A DNA stretch of 64,000 bases from an uncultured Lachnospiraceae bacterium (GTDB taxonomy: Bacteria > Bacillota > Clostridia > Lachnospirales > Lachnospiraceae): NCBI GenBank assembly GCA_910577115.1, contig CAJTMC010000014.1, positions 27,144-91,143 of the forward strand. Reading direction: 5' to 3'. The stretch's first letter is position 1. The number at the start of each line of letters is the position of its first letter. Under the pieces are notes generated by a model. It ran no database searches. It was not told where the DNA came from and saw nothing but the letters and a program-made list of their open reading frames with translations. This document shows positions 34,336-43,647 of this stretch, in pieces. Position numbers and translations under genes: made by a program.

Positions 34336-34629
34336 TCACTTTTTAAACTCAAAAATTAATTCGCGGACAATTTTAATCTGCTTTTCAGACAGCCCCTCCA
34401 CACTGAGAACAGCAGAACTGTCCTCTTTAAAGGTTCTTCCTAAAATATAATCTGTCGAAACATGAAAAATATCTGCCAATGCAATCAGTTTATCGATGCT
34501 CGGCTTCCGTTCCAGTTTTTCATATGCGCTAATTAAAGCCGGAGTCACGCCAATCTGGTTTGCAACATCCGTCTGGGACAGGTTGTATTTTTTTCTCAAA
34601 AGAATGAGTCGGTCAGCTATTGACGGCAT
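34336..34629 (-). CDS. XRE-family helix-turn-helix regulator
   Basis: A 97-residue DNA-binding protein. Residues 6-60 form an XRE/Cro fold (LRKKYNLSQTDVANQIGVTP, ALISAYEKLERKPSIDKLI). The C-terminal part (LSVEGLSEKQIKIVRELIF) is helical. It is divergent from the lipoprotein gene at 34879 and points toward the polysaccharide locus. Two copies of AACTATTAGT lie just upstream and may be its own operator. Targets unknown. Confidence 0.88.
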   Translation of the reverse strand: MPSIADRLILLRKKYNLSQTDVANQIGVTPALISAYEKLERKPSIDKLIALADIFHVSTDYILGRTFKEDSSAVLSVEGLSEKQIKIVRELIFEFKK

Positions 34630-34646
34630 CGGTATATACTCCTTTC

Positions 34647-34705
34647 AACTATTAGTATAAAAGTCGATAATAAAATTATGGTTTAAATTTCTTTAAACTA
34701 TTAGT
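34647..34705. promoter_or_regulatory. Candidate operator pair of the XRE regulator
   Basis: AACTATTAGT occurs at 34647-34656 and 34696-34705 (49 bp apart); the second is part of a near-palindrome (AACTATTAGTT). They lie between the divergent XRE and lipoprotein genes. Confidence 0.45.
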
Positions 34706-34878
34706 TGAAATCCTTGTAATAATGTGTTAAAATATGGATATAATATTTAAAACATTGTACTAATACTTCAAAAAACGTGTCTGTACTTATAATGTCAATA
34801 GTGAAAGACAGACGTATGGACTTCAAAATTTTAATCATTCATATAGACTTTTTTAAGTGTTTATGTTAATATAGGTGT

Positions 34879-35451
34879 ATGAAAAAGAAAAATATTTTAA
34901 TTATGACAGTTGCATTCTGCATGTATCTTTGTTTAGGTTGTTCCTCAACAGATCCATCCACAGAGATACCGGAAACATCTGAAATACCAAAAATAACAGA
35001 ACCACTATCAGATGCCGATATCACAATTCCTTCTGTGTTAGTTGGAGAAGAACTTGCTCAAGTGCAGACAGAAATCGCAACAACAGACAATGGTGACGGA
35101 ACTGTCACATATTCATTAAATGGTGAAGCGCTTACTGACATTTTAAATCAAATTGCTGCGGATATAGCGGACAGTATTCAAACAATTCTTGATGATGATG
35201 ACCGCTATCCCGACATCACTGCAATAACACCCAACGAAGATTACACGAGCTTTACCATTTCATTAAAAAATGGGCAAATGAGTATTTATGAATCAATGCT
35301 CGTAATGTCTTTTTACACAGTGGGGAACCGATATCAGATCTATAATGGAGTTCCTGCAGATGAAGCAGTTACTACTGTTATTTATATCAATGACTCTGAT
35401 GGTTCCGTTGTTAGTGAGTCAGACTCTACCTCAATGACTTCTCAGCAATGA
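34879..35451 (+). CDS. Lipoprotein of unknown function
   Basis: A 190-residue protein with a lipoprotein signal (NILIMTVAFCMYLCLGCSST; lipobox LGC, modified Cys about residue 21), a Pro/Thr/Glu-rich stretch and a compact domain (about 55-175) with DNGDGTVTYSLNGEALTD and VIYINDSDGSVVSESD. It ends in a Ser/Thr-rich tail. No family recognised. Monocistronic, with a symmetrical terminator directly after it. Confidence 0.75.
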   Translation: MKKKNILIMTVAFCMYLCLGCSSTDPSTEIPETSEIPKITEPLSDADITIPSVLVGEELAQVQTEIATTDNGDGTVTYSLNGEALTDILNQIAADIADSIQTILDDDDRYPDITAITPNEDYTSFTISLKNGQMSIYESMLVMSFYTVGNRYQIYNGVPADEAVTTVIYINDSDGSVVSESDSTSMTSQQ

Positions 35452-35453
35452 TA

Positions 35454-35497
35454 ATATACAGATGTTAATGAATATCATTAACATCTGTATATTTTTG
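35454..35497 (+). terminator. Terminator of the lipoprotein gene
   Basis: ATATACAGATGTTAATGA / TCATTAACATCTGTATAT, an 18-bp perfect stem, then ATTTTTG. Confidence 0.9.
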
Positions 35498-35510
35498 TGC
35501 ACCCGCATAC

Positions 35511-35549
35511 AAAAAGACGTATCCGCTTTTATTTTGGATACGTCTTTTA
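35511..35549 (-). terminator. Terminator of pckA
   Basis: AAAAGACGTATCC / GGATACGTCTTTT hairpin followed by TTTTTG on the minus strand, 39 bp past the pckA stop. Confidence 0.9.
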
Positions 35550-35587
35550 TAATCTATTTAGAATCTGTATACTTTATATAGAACAAA

Positions 35588-37303
35588 CTAGCACTGCTCA
35601 ACAAGCTTCTTCAATGCTGCAAGCGCCTCGTCAGGAAGCTTATCATAGCCTTCCTTCTTTGTAGCAAAACCTTCTACTGCATCTACGCGGTTCTGCATCG
35701 CTGACTTTAATGCATCTGTATATGCCTTATCATTCATATCCGGCTTAAAGTCTGCTGTCTTGCCTGACCAGTCATACATAATCTCGATATCATCAAAGTT
35801 GCCCCACTTCTCGAAGTTTGCCTTTCCTTCAACGATTGTTTCCAAGATCCCTAATGTATCGGCAGGTTTTACCTTTGTTCCCATGAAATCGCCTGTGTTT
35901 ACGATGTAGCAGTCTACATTCTTCTCCTCAACAAGCTTCTTAAACTTCTCGTAGTCGTTTACAAGAGGATATGTTCTAAACGGATTTGCGTAAGGAACAA
36001 TTCTCAGTGCGTTCAAATCTGTACCTGCTGCAACACGCTCTGCCGTAGAAGTCTTTGTTGCAAGTGTAGCGCCCATAACTGACGCAAGAGCTGCACCCTT
36101 TAACTTCACTACAGGAGGAATGGTAGGATCCTTCATAATCCAGAAGATTGCGTTTACAGGAGCATTAATCTTGTCTACGCGATTCGGTGACCACAGCTTC
36201 GACTTGATTGCACGTCCGTTACCGTTTCTGATATCCTCTGTAACAAGCTGAATCTTTCCGTCCTCATCAATTGTTGCAGAACAGTTCTGAGCTGACAATA
36301 AGTATTCATTATCAGGACATCCTGTCGGATAATCCGCTGTCTTATCAAAATAAGTAGGCTCAAGAGCGATTGATGCACAAGTATCCGAGTTAATGATAAA
36401 TGCATCATCATGAAGAACCTTGATACCGCCAAACTGATCATACTTTCCGCCATGCTTAGCATGTGTCAGTGTTGACTTACCTGATCCGGAAAGTCCGTAT
36501 ACAGATGCAACGAACTTCTTGCCGCCCTCAAGAGAGTACTCCTTCTGTCCGCCATGACATGAAGCGTAGCCGTTTCTGTTTGCAAGCGCCCAAGCCATTG
36601 TAAGCGTACCCTTCTTGTGCTCTCCGAAATACTTCATACCAAGAATTGCTGCACAGTTCTGATTGGTATCGAAATAGCAAAGTGTAAGAGGATCGCTTAA
36701 GCAGCTGTAATCAACGTCCGGCGACTCCGTAGGCGCCCACTGGGGATCAGAGAAGATATAGATATCCGGCTCATTGCCATCACCAACCGGCTTTGAGTTT
36801 TTGTACATTTTTACATATTCATCTGACATATACTGGAAATTAATCATCCAGTTGTAAAGAAGGTTCTCCTCTCCTTCCGGAATCAGAAGATGTGCCTTAA
36901 CCATGAACTCCGGATCAAGACCTACAAAGCACTCTGCATGGTACATTGTCTTCCAGCGTGTCTTATAAATAGCGTCCATAACAACTTTATCAAGCTTTGC
37001 CTCGTCAACGCCCGGCTCCCCCTTGATACGGCGTGCAGCCGCATAACGGCCTGTAACTGCACCGTCGTTAAACAAAAGAACTCTTGCGTCCTTCTCAAGA
37101 CCGAATGTATCGCCGTCCTTAATCTTCATGTCTGTAACGATTGTTCCCGGTGAGTTCTTTGCCAGCTCATAGGCTTCCTTTAAGGTATTAATCTTTACTA
37201 CATTATTTCCGTAGAAAGCTGCCTCAATAATAGAACGTGTCTTTGAAAATCCTACCTTGCCGGCACCGATTTCGGAAATGGGATAATACGCTTTTGTTGA
37301 CAT
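35588..37303 (-). CDS. pckA: Phosphoenolpyruvate carboxykinase (ATP)
   Basis: A 571-residue enzyme interconverting oxaloacetate and PEP with ATP/ADP. The kinase P-loop is VYGLSGSGKSTLTH (about 267-280), the metal-binding motif KVLHDDAFII follows, and the substrate-binding stretch TGRYAAARRIKGEPG lies near residue 85-100. In gut Clostridia it usually fixes CO2 from PEP to feed the C4 branch. AAGGAGG lies 7 bases before the ATG. The leader holds a perfect 18-bp palindrome, so a specific regulator is likely. Confidence 0.95.
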   Translation of the reverse strand: MSTKAYYPISEIGAGKVGFSKTRSIIEAAFYGNNVVKINTLKEAYELAKNSPGTIVTDMKIKDGDTFGLEKDARVLLFNDGAVTGRYAAARRIKGEPGVDEAKLDKVVMDAIYKTRWKTMYHAECFVGLDPEFMVKAHLLIPEGEENLLYNWMINFQYMSDEYVKMYKNSKPVGDGNEPDIYIFSDPQWAPTESPDVDYSCLSDPLTLCYFDTNQNCAAILGMKYFGEHKKGTLTMAWALANRNGYASCHGGQKEYSLEGGKKFVASVYGLSGSGKSTLTHAKHGGKYDQFGGIKVLHDDAFIINSDTCASIALEPTYFDKTADYPTGCPDNEYLLSAQNCSATIDEDGKIQLVTEDIRNGNGRAIKSKLWSPNRVDKINAPVNAIFWIMKDPTIPPVVKLKGAALASVMGATLATKTSTAERVAAGTDLNALRIVPYANPFRTYPLVNDYEKFKKLVEEKNVDCYIVNTGDFMGTKVKPADTLGILETIVEGKANFEKWGNFDDIEIMYDWSGKTADFKPDMNDKAYTDALKSAMQNRVDAVEGFATKKEGYDKLPDEALAALKKLVEQC

Positions 37304-37339
37304 ATAAAATCCTCCTTAGAATTAAATTTTAGTATTTCA

Positions 37340-37357
37340 AACTGCCAATTGGCAGTT
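37340..37357 (-). promoter_or_regulatory. Perfect 18-bp palindrome in pckA leader
   Basis: AACTGCCAATTGGCAGTT is its own reverse complement. It lies about 13-30 bp downstream of the predicted start point and 37 bp before pckA, a typical repressor position. The regulator is unknown. Confidence 0.75.
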
Positions 37358-37376
37358 ATGATCGATTACCTCTTTG

Positions 37377-37405
37377 ATTATCTCAAAAGCTTTATGAAAA
37401 GTCAA
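37377..37405 (-). promoter_or_regulatory. pckA promoter
   Basis: Minus-strand TTGACT (37405-37400), 17-bp spacer, GATAAT (37382-37377). Confidence 0.7.
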
Positions 37406-37466
37406 TAAAATTAACATAAATTTCATGATATCTTAATATGCATAATGCATTCTCTAATACATACTA

Positions 37467-39083
37467 TCAGAACCACACCTGATCGCTTATATAGATATCA
37501 AACCACCTTACTGTCGCAACTTTTTTGTAATGTTGTGCTATCTCAGCGGGCATATAATCTTCAGGAACAGAGTATTTAAAAACTGCCAATGCATTTTTGT
37601 TCCCATAAAAACTGCCATGCTCCGATGCGCGGTAACTGCAAAAGCTCAATTCCAAAGACTGTGTATCTGACATGAATGTACCATATTTATGATTTTCGTC
37701 AATTCCTTTACAAATATGCGAAGTATCAGGGTCATCTACAAAAAATACAGATTCTATATCTAATGTGTTAAAATAATCACACAACTCTACAGCATAAGAA
37801 GTTCTATCCCAATGTTCTATTATGTGTTTATTATTTCCGACCATAAGCATTGCCAAAGCCATTATCCAGACAATGGATAAAGTTTTCGTTTGAAATACAT
37901 TAAACGCTTTACTCCATTCATCAATTTGTATTCCCAAAAGAAGAACCATTGGAATTGCGCCTATCAAATAATAACGATATTCAATATGCGTATTCGTTCC
38001 ATACCGGGAATCTGCCATCAATAAAACCAGAAAGTTAAACAGCGGCAGAATTGCAAGAAATTCTTTGACATTTCCCTTTTCACACTTTTGAAACAAAAAA
38101 CGCAGATTATACAACCAGACAACCAAAAGCAACACCACAAATGCCATCTTCAGACAATACCAGATTCCCTCAATGGATAATGCTTCGATGTCTTCTGAGA
38201 TTGTCGCACCGAATAAATCAAATATTCCTCTGACACAAGCCCTAAAATTAATTGCATAATTTTCTATCTTGGTTAATTTCATATTAAATCTTGACGCCAG
38301 TCCATAATACTTCTGATGAAGCAAATAACCCGCAATAAACACAGCCAAACTTCCTAACAGAACTCCCGCCTGTCTTCGATTATATCGGCTATTCCATTTC
38401 CCTGATTTCCAAATGTTAATCAGAATACAGCCACAAATCGGGAAAATTCCGCAAAGCATTACATAAATCCCCGTTGAGAACGATGTAATAAACAGAAAAA
38501 ACAAATACATGCATAATACAACTGTTTTTATCCATTGCTCCTTACGTGTTATACTTTTCTCTTCTAATAATAAGAGCGTCCATATGCAGAGCAAAGGCAC
38601 TAATGTTTTTAAAGTATAGTACGAAACTCCATAAAACAGCATATTAAAATAGTCCAACATACCAAACGCATATGGCGTCAATACCAGACAAAGTGTGATT
38701 AAAATGTACTTTCTACTGACATGAACACATTTCAAAATCCCGCTGATAACAACGATATACAAAAACATATAGATTAAATTTGAAATTCCTACAGCAGTAA
38801 ATATATTGCGCACAATATAATAGATTGGCCATGCAAACAAAAATACGGCATCTAGCTCCATTGATGTTGTATGTTTCCAATCCTTCAAGTTCAGCGTACC
38901 ATTTCGAATAACTTCCCGAAAATGATAAATCGTATTCGCACAATCACTATCTAATGAATTGCGGATATCTGTCAAATTAAAATATGCAATCATTGCAATC
39001 TGAATCAAAAGCAATCCGAACAGGATCCCTTCATCCAGCCATGCAACTTTCACTGACTTATTACAGTCCTGCCTTTGTTTCAT
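37467..39083 (-). CDS. Polytopic membrane protein, GT-C-like
   Basis: About 538 residues with roughly 11-12 membrane segments. The first (about 15-35, EGILFGLLLIQIAMIAYF) is followed by a loop with NSLDSDCANTIYHFREVI, which resembles the acidic first loop of GT-C or GtrII-type glycosyltransferases. A final soluble part (about 440-538) ends RWFDIYISDQVWF. No defining catalytic motif is clear, so assignment stays at fold level. Last gene after aminopeptidase P on the same strand, 54 bp apart. Its AT-richer composition hints at separate ancestry. Confidence 0.6.
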   Translation of the reverse strand: MKQRQDCNKSVKVAWLDEGILFGLLLIQIAMIAYFNLTDIRNSLDSDCANTIYHFREVIRNGTLNLKDWKHTTSMELDAVFLFAWPIYYIVRNIFTAVGISNLIYMFLYIVVISGILKCVHVSRKYILITLCLVLTPYAFGMLDYFNMLFYGVSYYTLKTLVPLLCIWTLLLLEEKSITRKEQWIKTVVLCMYLFFLFITSFSTGIYVMLCGIFPICGCILINIWKSGKWNSRYNRRQAGVLLGSLAVFIAGYLLHQKYYGLASRFNMKLTKIENYAINFRACVRGIFDLFGATISEDIEALSIEGIWYCLKMAFVVLLLVVWLYNLRFLFQKCEKGNVKEFLAILPLFNFLVLLMADSRYGTNTHIEYRYYLIGAIPMVLLLGIQIDEWSKAFNVFQTKTLSIVWIMALAMLMVGNNKHIIEHWDRTSYAVELCDYFNTLDIESVFFVDDPDTSHICKGIDENHKYGTFMSDTQSLELSFCSYRASEHGSFYGNKNALAVFKYSVPEDYMPAEIAQHYKKVATVRWFDIYISDQVWF

Positions 39084-39137
39084 CACAAGTTTTACCCTCT
39101 TCTATAATTAATTATCATACAATTAATTTTATGAAAA

Positions 39138-40919
39138 TTAAACGAAACGTGTCGCATGCTTTAGCTGCTCAAGCTCCGCTCCTTCAAAGTGCGGCGAAAG
39201 CTTTTCATATACCGCTTTATGATATGCATTCAGCTTTTCGATGTCGGAAGCTTCCATATAGTTTATGTCTATGGCATCTAAGTCAATCGGTACATAAGTA
39301 AGGTGCCGGAATCCCATAAACTGTCCATATTCATTTTTCTGCTCTTTTACAACTTCAAGAATATTTTCCGTACGGATGCCATGACTATCCGGAATATATA
39401 TGCCCGGCTCGTCGGAAACAATCATTCCTTCCTCAAATACCGTTTCTTTCTGTTCCGGTTTATACTGCCAGCGAATGCTGTGCGGTCCCTCATGGACATT
39501 CAGTATATATCCGATACCATGTCCTGTGCCATGCTTATAATCCAGCCCGCATTTCCACAACGGTTCCCTTGCTATAATATCCAAATTCCGTCCGGTACAA
39601 CCGTATAAAAATTTTGTTTCTGCAAGCCGCAGCATCGCACATACTACTTTTGTAAAATGCAGTTTCATTTCATCCGTAATGCTGCCAAGCGCAACGGTTC
39701 TTGTCACATCCGTTGTTGCACCAATATATTGCCCGCCAGAATCAATAAGATAAAATCCGTCTGCCATAATTTTACTTGCTTTTTTTTCATCTGCACTATA
39801 ATGTGCCATTGCAGCATTGGATTGATATGCGCTGATTGTTTCAAACGACAAATCAAGAAACCCTTCTATTTCCGCTCTCATAGCATCAAGTTTCTTTGCT
39901 GCATTATACTCATCAACAGGCACTTTTCCCACATTCCGTTTCATCCAAAACAGGAATTTTGTAAGCACAACACTGTCAAGCAGATAATATTTTCTGATAT
40001 TTTCAAGCTCAACAGAAGTCTTCACCGCCTTTAAAAGCGTGGTAGGATTTTCCAAATCAATCAACGGACCTCTTTTTTCAATAAGTTTATATACAAAATA
40101 ATTGATATCCTCTCCCGAATACCATATCTTACCATTGATCTCACAGCTTTCCAAATAGTCAGTCAGTTCGGAATACTTCCTTATTATAATGCTGTTTTCT
40201 GAAAAATATTGTTTCGTCTCTTCTGTAAGCGCTTCCTCCTGTATAAATAACACTGCGCTGTCTTTTGACAGAAACGTATAAGAAAGTGCCACCGGATTAC
40301 AATCCACGTCATTTGCGCGAATATTATAAAGCCACATAATATCGTCCAGCTTTGACAGCAAAAGATGCCCTGCACACTGTTCGTCCATTTTTTCCCGCAC
40401 AAGCGCAAGCTTTTGTGATACGCTCATTCCACAGTCTTTCTCCGGAACAATCCAAACCTTCGTCGCCGAAAGCGGCGGTCTGTCGCTCCAAATGGCATCT
40501 GCCACATCTTTATCGTAAGAAAGGGAATACTGCTTTTCAAGTTTTCTCCCAAAATCAGCATCCACTACTCTTCCGTCAAAGCCAACCGTCTGTCCGTCCT
40601 TCACATGCTGTTCAAGATATTCCTCGATTTTGGGAACGCCTTCTTCCGCCATTTTATACAGCGTTATTCCGGAACCCGCAAGCTGTGCTTCTGCCTGCAC
40701 AAAGTATCTTCCGTCCGTCCAAAGCCCTGCCTCGTTTTCACTCACAACCAGCGTGCCCGCCGAACCCGTAAAGCCCGAGAGAAAGCTCCGCATCTTAAAG
40801 TAGTCCCCTACATACTCCGAGCTGTGAAAATCCGCAGTCGGCACAATATAAAAATCAATGCCCTCTTTCTTTAAAAGTGTTCTAAGCTCTGCAATTCTTG
40901 CTTTTGCTAAACTTTCCAT
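39138..40919 (-). CDS. Aminopeptidase P family (Xaa-Pro) peptidase
   Basis: A 593-residue M24B metallopeptidase. Two creatinase-like N-terminal domains (about 1-310) precede the pita-bread catalytic domain. Metal ligands are visible in LIDSGGQYIGATTDVTRTV (two Asp), HGTGHGIGYILNVHEGPH (His), VSDEPGIYI (Glu) and GIRTENIL (Glu). It removes N-terminal residues before proline. ATG 40919 follows GGAGGG; the longer frame back to 41009 would overlap deoC. Fourth gene of the thrC-led operon. Confidence 0.92.
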   Translation of the reverse strand: MESLAKARIAELRTLLKKEGIDFYIVPTADFHSSEYVGDYFKMRSFLSGFTGSAGTLVVSENEAGLWTDGRYFVQAEAQLAGSGITLYKMAEEGVPKIEEYLEQHVKDGQTVGFDGRVVDADFGRKLEKQYSLSYDKDVADAIWSDRPPLSATKVWIVPEKDCGMSVSQKLALVREKMDEQCAGHLLLSKLDDIMWLYNIRANDVDCNPVALSYTFLSKDSAVLFIQEEALTEETKQYFSENSIIIRKYSELTDYLESCEINGKIWYSGEDINYFVYKLIEKRGPLIDLENPTTLLKAVKTSVELENIRKYYLLDSVVLTKFLFWMKRNVGKVPVDEYNAAKKLDAMRAEIEGFLDLSFETISAYQSNAAMAHYSADEKKASKIMADGFYLIDSGGQYIGATTDVTRTVALGSITDEMKLHFTKVVCAMLRLAETKFLYGCTGRNLDIIAREPLWKCGLDYKHGTGHGIGYILNVHEGPHSIRWQYKPEQKETVFEEGMIVSDEPGIYIPDSHGIRTENILEVVKEQKNEYGQFMGFRHLTYVPIDLDAIDINYMEASDIEKLNAYHKAVYEKLSPHFEGAELEQLKHATRFV

Positions 40920-40944
40920 GATCCCTCCATGCTGCTGACTCCGC

Positions 40945-41610
40945 TTAGTATCCCTGCGCCTGTGCTCCCTGAAGCATTCCGACTGCTGATGATGTACCGA
41001 TTCTGTCACAGCCTGCCTCCAAAAACAAAATTAAATCATCTTTCGTCTTAACGCCGCCTGCCGCTTTCATCTTTACCTCCGGCCCGATATGCTCCTTAAA
41101 AAGCCTGATATCCTCAATCGTTGCGCCTCCGGTTCCAAAACCTGTCGAGGTCTTAATATAATCTGCACCTGCGTTTGTAACAGCCCTGCACATGGCAATC
41201 TTTTCCTCCTCAGTAAGAAAACACGTTTCGATAATCACCTTTAAAGTATGATTTCCACATGCCTTTTTCAGTGTACGGATTTCTTCCTCCACCTTATCAA
41301 AAGCGCCGTTCTTCACATCACTGATATTTACCACCATATCAATCTCATTGCAGCCGTCCGTTAACGCCTGCTCCACCTCTGCAACCTTTGCAGCCGTAAC
41401 GCTGTAACCCAGTGGAAACCCGACAACCGTACAGATGTTGATTTTATCACCGTACTTATCGTTCACTCTCTTTATGTAAGTCGGCGGTATACATACTGAT
41501 GCCGTCTGATACTGCACTGCCTCGTCACAAAGCTTTTCAATATCTTCCCACTTTGCAAAAGGCTTTAACTGTGTGTGGTCAATATGTTTTAAAATTTCCT
41601 GATCCGTCAT
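40945..41610 (-). CDS. deoC: Deoxyribose-phosphate aldolase
   Basis: A 221-residue class I aldolase cleaving deoxyribose 5-phosphate to glyceraldehyde 3-phosphate and acetaldehyde. Family marks are DHTQLKPFA, TVVGFPLGY, EIDMVVNI (Asp), LKVIIETC, DYIKTSTGFGTGGAT (Schiff-base Lys) and VKMKAAGGVKT. GGAGG precedes the ATG. It is in a run of same-strand genes with thrC, not with other deoxynucleoside catabolism genes. Confidence 0.95.
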   Translation of the reverse strand: MTDQEILKHIDHTQLKPFAKWEDIEKLCDEAVQYQTASVCIPPTYIKRVNDKYGDKINICTVVGFPLGYSVTAAKVAEVEQALTDGCNEIDMVVNISDVKNGAFDKVEEEIRTLKKACGNHTLKVIIETCFLTEEEKIAMCRAVTNAGADYIKTSTGFGTGGATIEDIRLFKEHIGPEVKMKAAGGVKTKDDLILFLEAGCDRIGTSSAVGMLQGAQAQGY

Positions 41611-41621
41611 TATGAATCCTC

Positions 41622-41966
41622 CTATTCCCCTACCAAATATTTACGCTGAGCCTTCATAAGCAGCATTCCATATCCCATGATAACCACAACTTCAATCAGA
41701 TTGATTACCGTATCCGCCATAGGATACGCTGCCAAAAGCCCAAGCGCTCCAACCGCACCTGCTACTAAAATGATTACCCCTGTCACAAAAGTAACCGGAA
41801 AGGTTGCCTTTATGAATCCTTCGGGGTCCCGCGCCCGCTCTATCGGAAAATTTTTTCCTACAAGCATTTCAGGGATTTTTTTATTCCTTTTCATTTGGAT
41901 TGCCCAATACAGCATGTATACCCCGCATGCCATAATGAGTATATTTAATATCATGTCAAAGCTCAT
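41622..41966 (-). CDS. Small membrane protein, unknown function
   Basis: A 114-residue protein with three membrane segments: MILNILIMACGVYMLYWAIQ (about 5-24), a middle one near 58-80 (FVTGVIILVAGAVGALGLLA) and one near 85-105. Between the first two is a basic cytosolic loop KRNKKIPEMLVGKNFPIERA. No family recognised. It lies 11 bp before deoC and 27 bp after thrC, so it is co-transcribed with them. Confidence 0.75.
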   Translation of the reverse strand: MSFDMILNILIMACGVYMLYWAIQMKRNKKIPEMLVGKNFPIERARDPEGFIKATFPVTFVTGVIILVAGAVGALGLLAAYPMADTVINLIEVVVIMGYGMLLMKAQRKYLVGE

Positions 41967-41993
41967 TTTATGTTTCCTCTAAATCAGGCGCAA

Positions 41994-43484
41994 TCATTCC
42001 ATTCCAAGGAATTTCATCACGACTGCTTTCATCTCTTCCTTATCACAAACTGTATCATGCAGCACCGGTGCTGTGCGGATTTCTTCGATTGCCTTTGGCA
42101 CATCTACGTTTGCCAGCTTCGAAAGCTCATCGACCAACTCAAAATCGCCCATTGCATCATATTTTGCATCAATGGCATTCATAACGCTTCTTGTAAACTT
42201 AAACGGACTTGCTGTCGATGCCAGCACTGTCTTTGTATCATCACCCGTTTCTTTTTGATACTTCTTTAATACCGCAGACGCAACCGCCGTATGCGTATCA
42301 ATGATATAGCCTGTCTTTTCATATAACGCCTTAATGGTATCTGCCGTCTCCTGCTCCGATGCATAGCCTCCGTAAAAGTCTGCCATTTTCTGCTTCATAT
42401 CGGCTGTAATTTCATATCTGCCTTCGGTGGATAGGGACTTCATCAATGCATCATTTTTTGCCGCGTCCGCACCAGCCGTAATATAAATCAGCCGCTCAAG
42501 ATTGCTCGAAATCAAAATATCCATTGAAGGCGAGCTTGTGAGTACAAACTCTCTGTTCTTATCGTACACGCCCGACTCAAAAAAGTCATAGAGTACCTTA
42601 TTTTCATTGGAAGCACATATAAGCTTTGCAATTGGCACGCCCATATGCTTTGCAAAATATGCCGCCAAAATATTTCCGAAGTTTCCTGTCGGTACCGTCA
42701 CATTAATTTTCTCGCCGTCGGATACCTTTCCCTCCCCCAGAAGCTGCGCATATGCATATACATAATATACCACCTGCGGAACAAGCCTTCCGATGTTAAT
42801 GGAATTGGCGGATGAAAACTGAAAACCGGCCTTGTCCATCACAGCCGCAAGCTCCTTGTCCCCAAAAATCTGCTTTACGCCCGTCTGTGCATCGTCAAAA
42901 TTTCCTGTAATGCCCACCACAAACGTATTATCGCCTTTTTGAGTCACCATCTGCTTTTCCTGTATCGGGCTCACGCCATTTTTAGGATAAAATACAATAA
43001 TTTTTGTCCCCCTGACATCTGCAAAACCTGCAAGTGCTGCTTTTCCTGTATCTCCGCTGGTTGCCGTCAGAATGACAATTTCATTTTTTACCTGATTTTT
43101 CTTTGCCGACGTAATCAGAAGATGCGGCAAAATAGAGAGTGCCATATCCTTGAATGCGATGGTTGCTCCATGAAACAGCTCCAGATAATACGTTCCGTCC
43201 GCTGTGACCAGCGGAGCAATCACCTCTGTGTCAAACTTTGTATCATAAGCCTTATTGATGCAGTCTTTTAATTCTTCCTCCGTAAAGTCAGTAAAAAACA
43301 GCTTCATAACCTCATAAGCCGTCTCCTGATAGGTCATTTGGGAAAGCTCCCGAAGACTCTTGTCCAAAACAGGAACGGACTCCGGCACAAATAATCCGCC
43401 GTCATCTGCAAGCCCTTTTAAAATCGCCTGTGATGCCGTAACCGGCTCTGCGTTGCTTCTTGTACTCTTGTAAAGTAAACTCAT
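41994..43484 (-). CDS. thrC: Threonine synthase
   Basis: A 496-residue PLP enzyme making threonine from O-phosphohomoserine. The N-terminal motif is YKSTRSNAEPVTASQAILKG; the PLP-lysine is in LFHGATIAFKDMALSILPH; the phosphate-binding loop is TATSGDTGKAALAGF; SSNSINIGR-type residues appear as SANSINIGRLVPQ. Length fits the thrC1 class found in Clostridia. It is first in a run of five same-strand genes and has its own promoter with a short leader of about 55 nt; no T-box was seen. Confidence 0.95.
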   Translation of the reverse strand: MSLLYKSTRSNAEPVTASQAILKGLADDGGLFVPESVPVLDKSLRELSQMTYQETAYEVMKLFFTDFTEEELKDCINKAYDTKFDTEVIAPLVTADGTYYLELFHGATIAFKDMALSILPHLLITSAKKNQVKNEIVILTATSGDTGKAALAGFADVRGTKIIVFYPKNGVSPIQEKQMVTQKGDNTFVVGITGNFDDAQTGVKQIFGDKELAAVMDKAGFQFSSANSINIGRLVPQVVYYVYAYAQLLGEGKVSDGEKINVTVPTGNFGNILAAYFAKHMGVPIAKLICASNENKVLYDFFESGVYDKNREFVLTSSPSMDILISSNLERLIYITAGADAAKNDALMKSLSTEGRYEITADMKQKMADFYGGYASEQETADTIKALYEKTGYIIDTHTAVASAVLKKYQKETGDDTKTVLASTASPFKFTRSVMNAIDAKYDAMGDFELVDELSKLANVDVPKAIEEIRTAPVLHDTVCDKEEMKAVVMKFLGME

Positions 43485-43544
43485 TTCATTTCTCCTCTAA
43501 CCAATGTATCGTTTCCATTTTTTGTGCCAAAAAACACTGTGTTA

Positions 43545-43573
43545 AGTATAGCATAGTATTTTTTTAACTTCAA
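43545..43573 (-). promoter_or_regulatory. thrC promoter
   Basis: Minus-strand TTGAAG (43573-43568), 17-bp spacer, TATACT (43550-43545). Confidence 0.7.
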
Positions 43574-43597
43574 TCTTTAGTGTAAAAATGTTCATTG

Positions 43598-43618
43598 AAA
43601 AAAATGTTCGTTGAACAT
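43598..43618 (-). terminator. Terminator of the SleB-like gene
   Basis: Short hairpin ATGTTC-AAC-GAACAT followed by TTTTTTTC on the minus strand, 30 bp after the stop. Confidence 0.6.
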
Positions 43619-43647
43619 ATTTCATGAAACAGCTTTATATCAATTCA

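Noticed and set aside
35454..35549. Pair of adjacent palindromes as possible transposon ends
   Set aside because: Each has a T-run and sits just past a convergent gene; they are the terminators of the lipoprotein gene and pckA.
43485..43545. T-box leader for thrC
   Set aside because: The leader from the predicted promoter is only about 55 nt, with no T-box sequence or specifier stem.
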